Below are positions 1 to 11,015 of a DNA stretch of 64,000 nucleotides, one piece after another. The notes under the pieces were generated by a model that worked only from the letters and a program-made list of their open reading frames with translations, ran no database searches and was not told the origin of the DNA. The translations under genes were made by a program, and so were the position numbers. Within the stretch, counting starts at the first letter, position 1; every line of letters begins with the position of its first letter. Location: contig JAJEKV010000191.1 in assembly GCA_021234155.1 (NCBI GenBank), forward strand, positions 465,806 to 529,805. The letters are read 5' to 3'. This stretch comes from Isoetes taiwanensis. Lineage: Eukaryota; Streptophyta; Lycopodiopsida; Isoetales; Isoetaceae.

Positions 1-1322
1 ATGCATAAGTACCATTGCCTAGACGCCTGCCTAAGTCCATAAATGGCCTTTCTTAACCTGCACACCATATCATTACCTTGTTCTTACCCATGAGGCTGCT
101 CCATATAAATTTCTTCTTCCAAGTCTCCATTCAAGAAAGCGGTCTTGACGTCCATATGACTTAGTTCCATGTCATTCTGCACTGCAATCGCTATAAGGGC
201 CCTCAAACTAGTCATCTTAACGATAGGCGAAAAAGTGTCTTTATAGTCTATCCCTTCCAACTGTGTATATCCCTTAGCAACTAAACGAGCCTTGTACCTT
301 TCTACTGGTCCATCTGCTTTTCTTTTAATTTTAAAAACCCATTTACTACCGACCACGTTCTTATCATTTGGTCTCGGCACTAAGTCATATGTCCCAGTCT
401 GTTTGAATGAATCTAATTCATTCTTCATTGCTTCCTTCCACAAGTTTGCATCCGGCCTCGCTACTGCTTCCTCTACTGTTTCTGGTTCTAAAATACAAGA
501 CAAGACTTTAGGTTTTCTAGGTCTTGTTGTCTTGCCACTTTCCTTTCTGCCATAGGTATCCGTATCAAACGGGAGCTGAGACTTTAGACGTTCAACCTCA
601 CTGCGTCGAGCTCTACTCGTACTCCTTTGGGTTTCTTCGATGACAACTTCACTGCTCTCCTCCCCCTGCTGCTCAGCTTCCGGTGCACTGTCGGTCTCTA
701 AGACCTCATGCACCTCCTCTGGCTCAGTATCTTGCCCATGAAATGCACTATCAGTCTCTATGACTTCATGCACCACATCTGGCTCTATGCCTACCTGCTC
801 ACTCACAACTTGGTCCTCGTCACCTTCAAGCTCAAATTCATCTTCCACTGGCAAGCCAGCTGTTTCCTTTGAACTGTCCAGTGCTTCCTCGCCTGCTTTT
901 GAATTATCTTCCAAATACTCAACTGGTATCCATTCCATTGTCTCCTGCTTGCTAAGCAATTTCCTGTCTTTGTACAAAATGTTTTCATTAAATATCACAT
1001 CTCTACTAACATGTATTTTACGAGTATTGGGATCGTATAACCTGTAACCATTTGTTTCTTCATCATAACCCACAAGAAAGGTGAATACGCTTCTATCGTC
1101 CAACTTCTTCCTTAGCTCCTCGGGTATCAACATATAAGCCAGACATCCATAAACTCTGAAACGCCTCACTGACTGCTTTTGTCCAGTCCAGAATTGTTCT
1201 GGTACACCTCCCTTTACTGCTGCACTAGGCAATCTATTTTGGATGTGACAAGCTGCCGCCACTGCTTCTCCCCACAAGCTTTTAGGTAGGCCTGGCATGT
1301 TTAAGCATAGATCTCGCCGCAT
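1..1322 (-). pseudogene. pol: Copia pol: integrase C-terminus and start of reverse transcriptase
   Basis: The frame 1322-84 continues integrase (GLPKSLWGEAV, then a VYGC..Y motif), passes through a long acidic linker rich in Glu/Ser, and enters the RVT_2 domain (VGSKWVFKIKRKADG, RYKARLVAKGY, FSPIVKM, MDVKTAFLNGDLEEE). The first catalytic Asp of RT, in MDVKTAFLNG, is present. A stop at 84 ends the frame; matching RT residues (RKAIYGLRQA) resume in another frame at about 65-20. The YVDD box lies outside the window. Homology to plant copia RT is unmistakable, but this copy is broken. Confidence 0.9.
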
Positions 1323-2443
1323 TCATGATGGTGCGATTCTTTCGTTCCGCCACGCCATTTTGCTGTGGCGTATATCGACATGTGTATTGTCTTCTTATCC
1401 CATGTATCTGACAAAACCTGCAAAATTCACTTGACCTATATTCCCCTCCAAGGTCAGATCTTAAACATTTAACCTTAAATGATGTTTCTCTTTCAACTTC
1501 CGCAACATAGAGTCTAAAGGCATCAAATACTTGGTCTTTGGACCGCAAAAAGTAGCACTTAGTCCTTCTACTATAATCATCAATAAATGTCGCGAAATAA
1601 GACTTTGATCCAAGGCTTTGAACTTGCATTGGCCCACAGACATCCGAATGCACTAATTCAAGCAGTTTATGTGCCCTCTTACCTTTATTTCTGAAAGGTA
1701 TTCTACCCTGTTTGCCTAACATGCATGCCTCACAAACATCATCATGACTTTCGTCTTCACACACCAAGTCATCCAAAAGATTATGTTGTTCTGCAATTTT
1801 AATACTATTGTGATTTGCATGCGCCAATCTCAAATGCCAAGTATGCAACTTATCTATGGGAGATATCTTATTAATTGACTTAATATCAAATTCAAATAGA
1901 TTTCCCCTTCTTTCAGCATCAAATAGTTTCACACCATCCTTAATAAACTTGCAACCATGTTTATGAAAAAACAAATCATAACCATTATCAACAAGATTGG
2001 CAACTGAGACCAAGTTAAATAACATTTCGGGTGCAAACAAAGTATCTGGCAAATTTAAAACTTCCTTGCCTTCTCTTGATACCTGCAACTTCCCCTTTCC
2101 ATACACCTTTTGTGTTGCGCCATTTCCCATTTGCATCTTTGAACCACCTCGACTTGGTTCAACATTTCTCAACAAGTCAGATGAATTGACTATGGAGACT
2201 TCAGCTCCCGAATCTACAGTCAAAGTGTTAGTTTTATCCAATTCCCCTTTTAAATCAACATTAGATACTACATCTCATAGATTTTATATTGGAGTTCATT
2301 ACCTTATCCTCAGCAAGCATTCCTACCGCTGCTAAATCTTCTTTACCATCATCGGTTTCACTTATGGATGCTACAAATGGCGCTCTACCTCTTCCTCGTG
2401 CATATGACCCTCGTCCACGACCCATTTTTCTCGATTGGGACAC
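1282..2443 (-). pseudogene. pol: Copia pol: protease and integrase part, frameshifted
   Basis: 2443-2261 carries the Arg/Gly-rich gag-protease linker in the frame after the gag break; a further shift at about 2265 leads to the main frame ending at 1282. It contains the protease active site (VDSGAE), the GAG-pre-integrase HHCC zinc domain (HLRLAHANH, then CEACMLGK), and the integrase core with D, D, E in HSDVCGP, LRSDLGGEY and NGVAERKNR. Integrase would insert element cDNA into nuclear DNA. The frame terminates right after the catalytic Glu region, where one extra base near 1287 throws the rest of pol into the next frame. Confidence 0.9.
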
Positions 2444-3213
2444 TCTGCTTTTATATGCCCAAATTCTTCACAACCATAGCACTGAATTTGTGCTCTTCCT
2501 CTTCCTCGGCTTCGCCCTCGGCCCCGACTTCTTTCACCTGTATACAACACAGTGGGGTGTTCCTCTCTACGAGATTTATCCCTCGCACTTACCTCTGCAA
2601 TCTTCTCTTGTTCCATTTCCGTTCTTATCGCCTCTACAGCTTTATCAAACGTTGCAGAAGTACGCCTAACTAGCACAGCCAAATCTTTATAAGAATCATG
2701 AAAAGCTCTTGTCAAAGCTAATACCTTCTGTTGCTCCGAATATTTTACTTCGGCTCCCTCGAGATCATGAAACAGCAAACGCATCCGCCGTATCAAATCC
2801 GTCACTTCTCCACCCTTCTCGAACTGTAAATTGCGAACTTGCATCTCCAGCACTTCAGTCTGCGAGGAGGTTTTCGCCTCATATCTTTCAAGAAGATATT
2901 CCCACATCTCTGAAGGAGATTTGTGCTGAATTTCAAGCACTATGTCTCCTCCTAATTTCGCCATAATGATCGCCTTAGCAATCTCTTCCTTCTCATCCTC
3001 AGAGATCTCTTCCTTCTTCTCTTCTGCAGAACCAGAAGCCTCTCTCTTTACTTTGATTGGTGTCGCAGGCAACTTTCCCTTTGATACAAGACCCCACAGC
3101 TTGTCAACCTTGAGAGCTTGTGAAATCATAGCTTTCCACAACTGAAAACCGGCTTCATCTCCCTCAAAAACTTTGGTGCTGCTCAGGTACGTCAGTGCAA
3201 GCCTGCTGGCCAT
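2371..3213 (-). CDS. gag: Copia gag (capsid/nucleocapsid)
   Basis: A 280-residue frame starting at an ATG 7 bases inside the primer binding site. It has the helical UBN2/retrotran_gag-type capsid layout (WKAMISQAL near the start, then SEMWEYLLERYE and VLALTRAFHDSY further on), an arginine/glycine-rich basic linker, and one CCHC zinc knuckle at about residues 245-258 (CX2CX4HX4C, CYGCEEFGHIKAEC). The product would coat the RNA in cytoplasmic particles. Copia gag normally continues in frame into protease. Here the frame is lost just after the knuckle in a run of A, so the last ~20 residues are out of frame and not genuine. Confidence 0.88.
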   Translation of the reverse strand: MASRLALTYLSSTKVFEGDEAGFQLWKAMISQALKVDKLWGLVSKGKLPATPIKVKREASGSAEEKKEEISEDEKEEIAKAIIMAKLGGDIVLEIQHKSPSEMWEYLLERYEAKTSSQTEVLEMQVRNLQFEKGGEVTDLIRRMRLLFHDLEGAEVKYSEQQKVLALTRAFHDSYKDLAVLVRRTSATFDKAVEAIRTEMEQEKIAEVSARDKSRREEHPTVLYTGERSRGRGRSRGRGRAQIQCYGCEEFGHIKAECPNREKWVVDEGHMHEEEVERHL

Positions 3214-3219
3214 GGCACG

Positions 3220-3231
3220 GCTCTGATACCA
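3220..3231 (-). promoter_or_regulatory. Primer binding site (initiator tRNA-Met type)
   Basis: The minus strand reads TGGTATCAGAGC one base inside the LTR, the standard plant copia minus-strand primer site complementary to the 3' end of initiator tRNA-Met. It fixes both the LTR boundary and the element orientation. Confidence 0.93.
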
Positions 3232-3232
3232 C

Positions 3233-3670
3233 TGTCAACCTTCAGATTAAAAAAAGAACCCCGATAGCCCAAGCACTTCTTACAGAACAAAACCGGATCC
3301 CCGACAACCCAAGCTTTTCCCTTCTCGATTGAATCTTCTCTGATTCACATCAAAGGGATTTCTGCAATAGCCGCCTTATGTCGGCAAATCGATTACTCTT
3401 CCTTCTCTGGGATCCGCCAGACTGTTCGTTTTCCTTCCCTATATTGCTTCTGTCTGGGCCACCGCTTTTCCAGGCGTCTACACATGGCCCATAGACTCCA
3501 TGACAGGTGTACAGGCTGGATTTTGTCTAACAAAATCGGGCTTATACTTGCCCTAATATCTGGAATACATCGTTTGATGCAAACCTGGGGCCATGCTTCC
3601 ATATTTTGTTTCCAAAATATTGCGGGATCGATGCACGAATGGATGCACTAGCCGGAATGCAGACTTGACA
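3233..3670 (-). repeat. 5' LTR of the copia element (438 bp)
   Basis: On the plus strand the segment begins TGTCAA (3233) and ends TTGACA (3670), a perfect 6-bp terminal inverted repeat with the canonical TG...CA ends. Its inner edge is one base from the primer binding site, as expected for a copia 5' LTR. The length is normal for plant copia LTRs. I see no second LTR in the window to compare for dating. Confidence 0.85.
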
Positions 3671-4120
3671 AACCTCCATGCGCCATAGCTGGACCAAGGA
3701 TTGTTAGAGTCATCATCAGCAATCTCCAAAGAGCAAAGCCGGCCATTACAAAAACCACATTAATGAGACGCACTCGTACGAATATGCATATGGTTAGAAT
3801 AAAACAATAGTGAATAGCCTATTTGTGCCACTTTTAGGTGGCATTTATGTAAAGTTAATAATCGGTAAGCCACCTGTCAAATACCATTAAAGGTTGGCTT
3901 ATCTTTTCTTTTAATCGACGGCCACAATAGATACCCCAATTTAAAGGGTCAAGATTTCATGCCCCAATTTTGCAACTATTTAATGCACCCATTAAATCAC
4001 CTTCCAACCACATTCAAGCAAGGGGCTTATTTGGGGCTTTTGTTGTGGACCGTCGATTGTATACACCGACGGCCATGATCAAAATCTCTATGGACAAAAG
4101 TTATTGTATATATATTACGA
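3671..4120. repeat. Intergenic stretch with a small foldback (3913-4058)
   Basis: No coding potential is seen. 3913-3927 and 4043-4058 are inverted repeats of each other (AATCGACGG..CCACAA type) about 145 bp apart, with mirrored CCCCAA/TTGGGG words inside, so the segment could be a small non-autonomous inverted-repeat element. Similar 'rCCGTCgATnn' phrases recur near 21.9 and 26.1 kb and in the Helitron 5' ends. Confidence 0.45.
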
Positions 4121-4343
4121 TATATTTCATCAACATGAATATAAACACACCATAAAAGTTGCAGCACAACTTTTTTCTTATTTACTTACTACCAAGCCTC
4201 AGCTTATATGGGTCATGAGACTGCAACTTTTGAAACTTTGATCACTCTAAGAAAAGAGTGAATCTGCTTCTTTAATAGCCTGCTTGCGACTTTCTTCCTT
4301 CATTCCAGAAATGACAGTGTCACGAGGCTTGTAACGACGAACA
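4121..4343 (-). pseudogene. Copy of the terminal exon and 3' flank of the 49.5-kb gene
   Basis: Nearly identical to 49375-49597 over about 223 bp. In the parent locus this interval is the 3' flank plus most of exon 5 of the intact minus-strand gene. The homology stops about 7 bases inside the exon's 5' end, and from here on the sequence is a LINE fragment instead. Both copies abut TA-rich DNA on their left. It is a dead gene fragment, probably moved by duplication or by a mobile element. Confidence 0.88.
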
Positions 4344-4845
4344 CTCTTTGCCCTTGTTGTGGCCTTCATCGTGAGACTGTGGAGCATTGTCTGGCTTTAT
4401 GCCCTCATTTGCAGTCGCACGGGATTGGGTCGGGGCCTGTTTCGGTGAGATTGACTAGCCGCCAGCTTCGCTTCTTCATGTATCGTGGTGCTTGGCGCTC
4501 TTACGGCACAAGCCTTGCATCCGTCGTGTGGCTTGGTTGGTGTGGTTGATTTGGAAGCGGTGGCGGTTGTCGATCTTTCAGGGGATTCAGCAACATGCAG
4601 CCTCTCTGATTCCTCGACTCAAGTACAAGCTATTTCAAAGCTTTCTGGTATTCCCAGGATTAATAGAGCGGAAGTTTGCCATTTGGCGGGATTTCTTGGG
4701 TGTTGTAGATGGTGATGGTCGGGTTTGTGCGGTGATGGGGATTGCGATTTTTTGTGAGTTTGTTGTGGAGTGTCGAGGTATCGCTGTCTCTTTGGGGCAG
4801 TTCTCCTTCCTCCTCACTTGCTTTGTAACATTACCATTCTTTTAA
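4343..4845 (+). pseudogene. LINE (non-LTR retrotransposon) ORF2 C-terminal fragment with zinc-binding domain
   Basis: The translation begins with a cysteine/histidine cluster (LCPCCGLHRETVEHCLALCP), the layout of the zf-RVT zinc-binding domain at the C-terminus of plant LINE reverse transcriptases. It is followed by a Trp-rich stretch (WLVWLIWKRWR) typical of the end of the same proteins. A one-base shift near 4530-4550 moves the frame; the second frame is open to 4845. RT and endonuclease domains are missing, as in a 5'-truncated LINE. Identification rests on motif pattern only. Confidence 0.6.
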
Positions 4846-4862
4846 TATATTGACTAGTTAAG

Positions 4863-4883
4863 GTGCCCAGCGTTGCTGGGCAC
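4863..4883 (-). other. 3'-terminal hairpin of Helitron H1
   Basis: A 9-bp perfect stem (GTGCCCAGC / GCTGGGCAC) with a 3-base loop, 6 bases from the CTAG terminus. The same hairpin occurs at 9532-9552 and 58080-58100. In Helitrons this structure acts as the rolling-circle transposition terminator. Confidence 0.88.
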
Positions 4884-4975
4884 AGGTTGGAACTGGCAAT
4901 GTTGGAGACCTAGAAATAATAAGGTTTGTTGGAACTGGTAATGTTGGTGTCCTGGCATTTGTATTGTAGGAACCT

Positions 4976-6866
4976 TTAATTTCTTTCTTTTTTTATTCTC
5001 CCTTTTTTTTTTCTAACCCCGTTCTCCCTCCCTTTGCCTTCCCTTTCCCCTTTCCCTTTTTTTCTTTCTCTTTTTCTTATCAGCTTTTTCCCTTCCTTTT
5101 TATCTTTCCCCGCTCTTCCCATTTTTCCACTATTCTCTTTCCCTTTCCTTTTCCCCTTCCTTTTCCTTTTCCTTTTCCTTTTCTCTTTCCCGTTTCTCAT
5201 GCATTTTTTTCGTTCTCTTTTGCTTACCTTTTCATGTGCCCTTTTCTTCCTTTCCCCACCCTCTTCCTCTTGATCGCGTGCCCTTTTCCCCATCTCTTTT
5301 CCAATTTCTCTCTCCTCTTTTCCTCATGCTCTTTTTGCTTTCCCTTCTCCTTTTTCCGCTTTCCTTTTCCTTTCAACTTTCCATTCCCTTTTCATACTTT
5401 CCCCACCCTTTTGCTTTGCGATGTTCCCTTTTTCCCTTTCCTTTCTCTTTCCCCTTCCTTTACATTTTCCCTTTTAGTTCCTTTAAGCTTTTCATATGCC
5501 TCTTTCCATTCCCTTTTCTCAACCTTTTTATGTACCCTTTTCCTTCTTTCCCCATCTTCTTCCCCCTTTTCCCCTTTCCACTTTCTCCTTTCTTGTTTCT
5601 TTTTTCTTTTCCCTTTCCCATACTCTTTTTCCCTTTCTTTCTTCTATTTCCTCACCCTTTCCCTCTTCCCTTTTGTCTCGTGCCCTTTTCTCCTTCCTCT
5701 TTTCCTATTCCTTGCTCCCTACCCTTTGTCTATTCTAATTCCCCCCCACCTTTTTCCTCATTTTTCCATCCTTTCCCTCTTCCTTTTTCTCGATGCTCTT
5801 TTTGCTTTCCTTTTTCTCTTTCTTCACCCTTTCTCTTTTCCCCTTTTTTCACGCCCTTTCATTTTTTCTCTTTTTCTCGTTCCCTTTTCCCAAGTTCTCT
5901 TTTTCCCTTTTCCCACTCTCTTTTCCTTTTTACTTTTCTTTTTCCCATAGACTTTGCAACCTTTTCTTATTTTCCCTTACCTTTTTCTCCTTTTCTCACC
6001 TTTACTTCTTACCCTTCTCGCGGTGCTCTTTTTCCGTTCCCTTTCCCCCTCGCCTATTCTATTCCTTTTTCTATTTTCTTTTATCTTTCCATTTTCCTTT
6101 TCTCCTTCTCTTTCCTTTTTCCTCTTACCTTTCCTTTATTCCTTTTCATTTTTCCCTTTTCCCTTTCATCGTTTTTCCTTTTCCCTTCTCCTCTTCCTTT
6201 TCCCTTTTCCATTTTCCCTTTCATCGTTTTTCCTTTTCCCTTCCCCTCTTCCTTTTCCCTTTCATCGTTTTTCCTTTTCCCTTCCCCTCTTCCTTTTCCC
6301 TTTTCCCTTTTCCCTTTCATCGTTTTTTCCTTTTCCTTTTTCCTTTTCCCTTTTCCCTTTTCCCTTTTCCCTTTTTCCCTTTCATCGTTTTCCTTTTCCT
6401 TTCCCCTTTTCCTTTTCCCTTTTCCCTTTTCCCTTTCATCATTTTTCCTTTTCCTTCCCTTTTCGTTTCCCTTTTCCCTTTTCCTTTCATCGTTTTCCTT
6501 TTCCCTTCCCCTTTTCCTTTTCCCTTTTCCCTTTTCCCTTTTCCGTTTTCCATTTTCCCTTTTCCGTTTTCCCTTTTCCTTTTCCCTTTCATCTTTTTTC
6601 CTTTTCCCTTCCCCTTTTCCTTTTCCCTTTTCCCTTATATAGTTTTCCCTTTTCCCTTTCATCGTTTTCCTTTTCCTTCCCCTTTTACGTTTCCCTTTTC
6701 CCTTTTCCCTTTCATCGTTTTTCCTTTTCCCTTCCCCTTCCCCTTTTCCTTTTCCCTTTTCCCTTTCATCGTTTTTCCTTTTCCCTTCCCCTTCCCCTTT
6801 TCCCTTTTCCCTGTTCCCTTTTCCTTTTCCTTTTCCTTTTTCCTTTTCCCTTTCATATTGAAGCCA
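4976..6866. repeat. 1.9-kb polypyrimidine tract inside H1
   Basis: The plus strand is almost only C and T, built of CCCTTTT-type words. The right third is a degenerate tandem repeat of roughly 40-60 bp punctuated about eleven times by TTTCATCG or a close variant. All long reading frames here translate to Phe/Pro/Ser/Leu or Lys/Glu/Gly/Arg strings and are composition artefacts. Such homopurine-homopyrimidine DNA can form triplex (H-DNA). Confidence 0.93.
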
Positions 6867-6982
6867 TAGTCAAGATGAAATTTTAGTTGAAGACACGCAC
6901 ACATCATCTCCACCATTGGTCAATCAAATCCTCGACCGTCCGATTTAGGGTGCGGTCCATTACACAACATTATAATATAAGA

Positions 6983-8695
6983 TGACACAGTTCTTCAAAA
7001 AAAAAAAATTTAACATACCTTTGTATGTATAGAAAGAAAGTTGTATGGTCTTGGAAGCAATTAACCCAAATATTGATATAATAAGCATGTCTCGAATGTG
7101 TTAAGTGGATTTTGCAAATGTCAATATGTAAATATGGAATACTTAGCACAAGATGTAGTATGGATACTGCCCAAAACACGCTCCCACCAATCAAGTCCAT
7201 ACAATCCAAATGTTATCTTATACATAAAATAGATGTGCTCGATCCTCTTGTATGAGGTCTGTGAATTTACTATTCAAGTAAGTTTACAGAATAAACAATT
7301 TATGGAGAAATAAACATCAACATTGTAAATCAAATATGTAAAACCTAATTACAGATATAAGGTATATAGGGTTCCCTATCTAGCCTTGTTTGGGATAAGC
7401 CTTTCAAGGAAATTAATCTTAAAAGTAGACCATATTTTTACTTCTTGATGCCCATATATGAAACATATGAGTGATATTACCATGTTCTAAATATGTATTT
7501 ATCAAGATTCTATCTTAAATCTTGCATATAACCTAAGCATAACATTAGAATGCAATTGTAATTTGTCCCATGCCATTATTATAAAGATCTCACACTCTTT
7601 GTTGGCACCATTTCTTTTGCGTTGGATTGTTTCATCATGATGCAGATGCAAAGCCATGTGATCCTCTTTGATAAGTCTTTACGTTCTTCAAGCCAACTTG
7701 TACTAAGAGAAATCGCCTTACAAAAAAATCTTAGATACAATGTACGGTTTTGGCAAGATCATTTATCATCTTTATTAGGTTTTGTTACCTTATCAAACAA
7801 TTTTCATTTTCAAAACCAACTCTCATCAAGAAAATAGAATATGCAAGATAAAGAGTCTATACTAATCCCCATATTTCAAAACATCAAAAAAGGATTGGTA
7901 CAAGCAGGTGAAACTTCCATTTAAATTGTCAAGGGGTACATTATTATGCTCAAGATGCTATATTGACCTTAATAGATATTATTTTCAACATGGTACTTAA
8001 GGAAATATTATTGTTGATGGTGGTGGGTGATGGTGGATGGATAAAGGCATCGGTAGCCACGTGGCAGAAGTGGTGGATCACTATTAGAGAATTCTATCCA
8101 TTTTCACGATACGATCTTTCACTATCAGAGGTGCCCTGCCGTGTGTATGCGGTTGTCCCTCAATCAATGATCCTACATGTCGTTAGGATGTAGAAAGGCA
8201 TTGTTAGAAAATCAAATGACGAAAGACCTAGAGTAGAATAGTCCACGGAGAGCAATTAACGATAAGATACCACATCACATTCTTTGCAAAAACATATTGG
8301 GTGTTAATAAGACAAAATAATATCAAATGCTTATCAAATCTAAGCAAACGATTCTCCATGAATGTCAATAGAAATGTAATTCTAGTAAGGGAGTTGCAAG
8401 AATGAACATCACTTATATAGTTGGCTCATCCATTCCCAAAATGCCGATCTGATGGCTTGGATCGATGTCCTAATCATCAAATAAAGAAACAACAAACCAT
8501 TACCAAATGCACATACAAATTGATTGTTCTTCATAGCCTATGTCCAGAAGAGCAATACTGGTCAATCTCTAAAAAGGAATCTTTGATGTAATTGCAAGAA
8601 TCTATAATTAGGCATTGAATTAACATATTAGCCCCAGTAAGGCAATCTCCAATGAGATGTTCAATTAGATCCCAAGTATTTGGACGGAGTTAGAA
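6983..8695. other. Intergenic, nothing recognised
   Basis: AT-rich sequence with short, unconserved frames only (the longest about 79 residues, low complexity or without domain character). No repeat, RNA gene or terminal motif was recognised. The left edge is the empty side of the H1 insertion. Confidence 0.6.
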
Positions 8696-8908
8696 AGCCA
8701 GGCTTTTCATCTTGCAGAGGGATGGTCACTTTGGACGATCTGGAGAAGACAAAAACTGGTAGTCTTCAAAGGTTTGGATGTGGGAGATAACTGTGTTCTT
8801 CAAGAAGCTCAAGGTCACATTGTTAAGTCGTACCATTGTTCTTCACTTGCCCCTTGTCAGAGGCGATTGTTCTTTGAGGAGTATTTAGATGTGCGCTCTT
8901 ATGCTTAG
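8696..8908 (+). pseudogene. LINE ORF2 C-terminal remnant
   Basis: 71 codons open to a TAG at 8906. The peptide has the Trp-rich WSLWTIWRRQKLVVFKG signature that follows the zinc-binding domain in plant LINE ORF2 proteins, then FFEEYLDVRSYA and a stop. The downstream ~100 bp (TTGATTAAATAAAGG) resembles a LINE 3' tail. Upstream RT sequence is absent, consistent with 5' truncation. The call rests on motif resemblance and is moderate. Confidence 0.5.
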
Positions 8909-9531
8909 GCAGGTTGCTTCACTTGGTGGGTCTCTGCTTATCCGCAGAGATTTTATTCTTGTTTTTGCACTTATACTTGTATTTGATTCTTTGATTAAAT
9001 AAAGGTTAATCCCTTGATAGACTTATCCAATCATACATGGACTAGGCTAATCCAAGATGGTACTCCACATCCATGGTCTCTGGCACTTATGAAGGCATAC
9101 AAAACCAGCCTAGTATTATAAGCCTTAAACAGCAAATAAAATTCTAATTTCAAGAAGATTGATGTAATAAATTCAATAAGTCACTTTAAATATTATCACT
9201 TATAGAATTGTGCCTGTACATACAGATCTGAATATCAAAAAACCAAGGATAGAATTTCATTGGTGCATGTTTAATTCTTGATTTACACTAGAGCATTCAA
9301 CCCATAAGTTCCCAAAAAAGGGAAAGAAGACTCTACTTTATATTGTAAAAGCATAACCCTGTTTTAGTCACAAGTACAAGAGCTTGATCTGTTGTAATTC
9401 ACATCATATTTCCCTACTAAGACTGGAATTTGGGTGATAGTTAAAAAAGATCAATGAGAGGATGACTTACTTATAGTACACAATCATTAAGTATGTGTAT
9501 TAAGTATATATATATATATATACTAGTAATG

Positions 9532-9552
9532 GTGCCCAGCGTTGCTGGGCAT
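9532..9552 (-). other. 3'-terminal hairpin of Helitron H2
   Basis: The same hairpin as H1, 5 bases from CTAG; the stem here ends TGCCCAGC / GCTGGGCA with G.T-type wear at the outermost pair. The sequence just upstream on the minus strand (AAATTATGCCCAGC) matches H4, so H2 and H4 share a 3' subfamily. Confidence 0.88.
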
Positions 9553-9590
9553 AATTTGAAAATCTGTAAATGCTGAAAACTTGTACGTTT

Positions 9591-9666
9591 GCATAGAGAA
9601 ACTTCTGGGCCCTTGGATCATCTTGGGAGCATAGAGAAACTTCTGGGCCCTTGGATCATCTTGGGA
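9591..9666. repeat. 38-bp tandem repeat, two copies
   Basis: Two perfect copies of a 38-bp unit beginning GCATAGAGAAACTTCTGGGC, 9591-9628 and 9629-9666, close to the 3' end of H2. Confidence 0.95.
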
Positions 9667-10857
9667 GCATGTAGGAATAATTGTTGAGGTTGTTTCCATA
9701 TTTGAATTTATGTTGTTCATATCTACAAAAGTACACATTGCAGAGCTAAGGCATAGTACAGTATAAAAGCTAGGGCTATGAATGATATGTTTGCTAATTA
9801 AAAGTGAAGAAAGCCTAAGACATTTTTTTGCATGATAACATTATCTTTTTTATTGCACTGGTTGCTATTAATGTTTGAAAAAAGTAAAGGAGCTTTTGCA
9901 CGCCCTTCCGAGTTCTTCATGCATTCATGCAAAGCCCTTTTGAGAAGGCCTTGAGAGTTGGCAAAAGCTGGATGGTCCCATGTACAATGCAAATATACTG
10001 TATCTCACAGTTAACTTGAGCAATTGGTTCACAATAATCTACAAATACAATCCTGGCACCAATGAACCAGCAACTCCAGATCACCAAGATAAGCAACTGG
10101 GTGTTAATTCAATGCTTTTTTGAATTATTGCATATTCACTGGATCTTAATGCCTGGCAATTATTGCCCACATACATGATCCACTTCCACATTTTGAATCA
10201 GGTTATAGAGAGTTCAGTGTAGCTTTAGATGTTCAGTGTAGCATTGAAGTTGTGGGAAACGTATAACCAACCAATAACATCAATGAAATTAAATTTGTAG
10301 ATGTACGAACACAATGATAATCTCTCGGTTCTTGAAGTGGCCAAATTAAGATACAATTCAAGCACACAACCAAAATCTAATGCTATATGCTACCTCTGTC
10401 TGCACACATCTACAGCATCATATATCTTACCAACTGCACTGGGTACCACCATGTTCTTTTCTTTGTCATACCTGCATTGAAGTAAGGGACGTGTAAATAA
10501 CCAACAATATTAGCTAAATTAAACACGTCCAATAAAAAAACAATATCAGCTAAATTAGATTTGCAGATGCACAAACACAATGAGAGTCTCCCAATTTTTT
10601 TTGAACCGGCCAAATTAAGATACAATCTAAACACATACAAATGCATTTAAGCTTGTATATTTCGTACCTTTATGCTACTTTGAGACTTCAAATGGTTCCA
10701 AAACAAAAAACCTGTTTGTACTTTTTACCAGGAATGCTAACAAATAATCTTTGAGATGTCAAATGACATTGACATCATCAAGTCATCACAATTATTTGTC
10801 GTGACTGTATTGTTACATGTTAGTCAACTTTTCAAATATCAATTCATATAACTCACT

Positions 10858-11015
10858 GAAGATATAAAGGTTTCTTTACCTCCATTTATGCTGGTAACTA
10901 CATTTATGCTAGTTTATATAATACTCAAAATGCAAGGAAGACATAAAGGTTTCTTTACGTCCATTTATGCTGGTAACTACATTTATGCTAGTTTATATAA
11001 TACTCAAAATGCAAG
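10858..11015. repeat. 79-bp tandem repeat, two copies
   Basis: 10858-10936 and 10937-11015 are nearly identical (a few substitutions), beginning GAAGATATAAAGGTTTC. A more diverged duplication lies at about 10240-10390 versus 10500-10650 in the same Helitron. Confidence 0.92.

Larger units (their letters stand above)
1..3670 (-). mobile_element. Ty1/copia LTR retrotransposon, 5' LTR to start of RT, cut by window edge
   Basis: Read on the minus strand the order is LTR, primer binding site, gag with a zinc knuckle, aspartic protease, integrase, then reverse transcriptase. Integrase before RT is the Ty1/copia order (gypsy elements have it after RNase H). The element runs off the left edge before the YVDD box, RNase H and 3' LTR. 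The reading frame is broken at about 2430, 2265, 1287 and 80, so this copy cannot make a full polyprotein as written. The candidate target-site duplication just outside the 5' LTR is AACCT (3671-3675); its partner lies outside the window. Confidence 0.95.
4854..6982 (-). mobile_element. Helitron H1 (non-autonomous, polypyrimidine cargo)
   Basis: On the minus strand it begins TCTTATATTATAATGTTG at 6982, preceded by A (6983), and ends with a hairpin (GTGCCCAGC / GCTGGGCAC, 3-base loop) then CTTAA and CTAG at 4857-4854, followed by T (4853). The 5' TC, 3' hairpin, CTRR end and A/T insertion site without target duplication are the Helitron hallmarks. It is 2129 bp. Almost all of it is a tract of C and T on the plus strand. 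No Rep or helicase coding is present. H3 is a second copy of the same family in the opposite orientation. Confidence 0.9.

Noticed and set aside
2371-2443. Programmed frameshift between copia gag and pol
   Set aside because: Further frame breaks at about 2265, 1287 and 80 show general decay or sequence error; copia gag-pol is normally one frame.
4976-6866. CRISPR-like array from regularly spaced TTTCATCG words
   Set aside because: Spacers are the same C/T sequence and unit length varies; plant DNA; minisatellite inside a Helitron.
4976-6916. Several long frames (up to 468 codons plus, 193 minus) in the polypyrimidine tract
   Set aside because: They translate to Phe/Pro/Ser/Leu or Lys/Glu/Gly/Arg strings in all frames because stops are rare in C/T-only DNA; composition artefacts.
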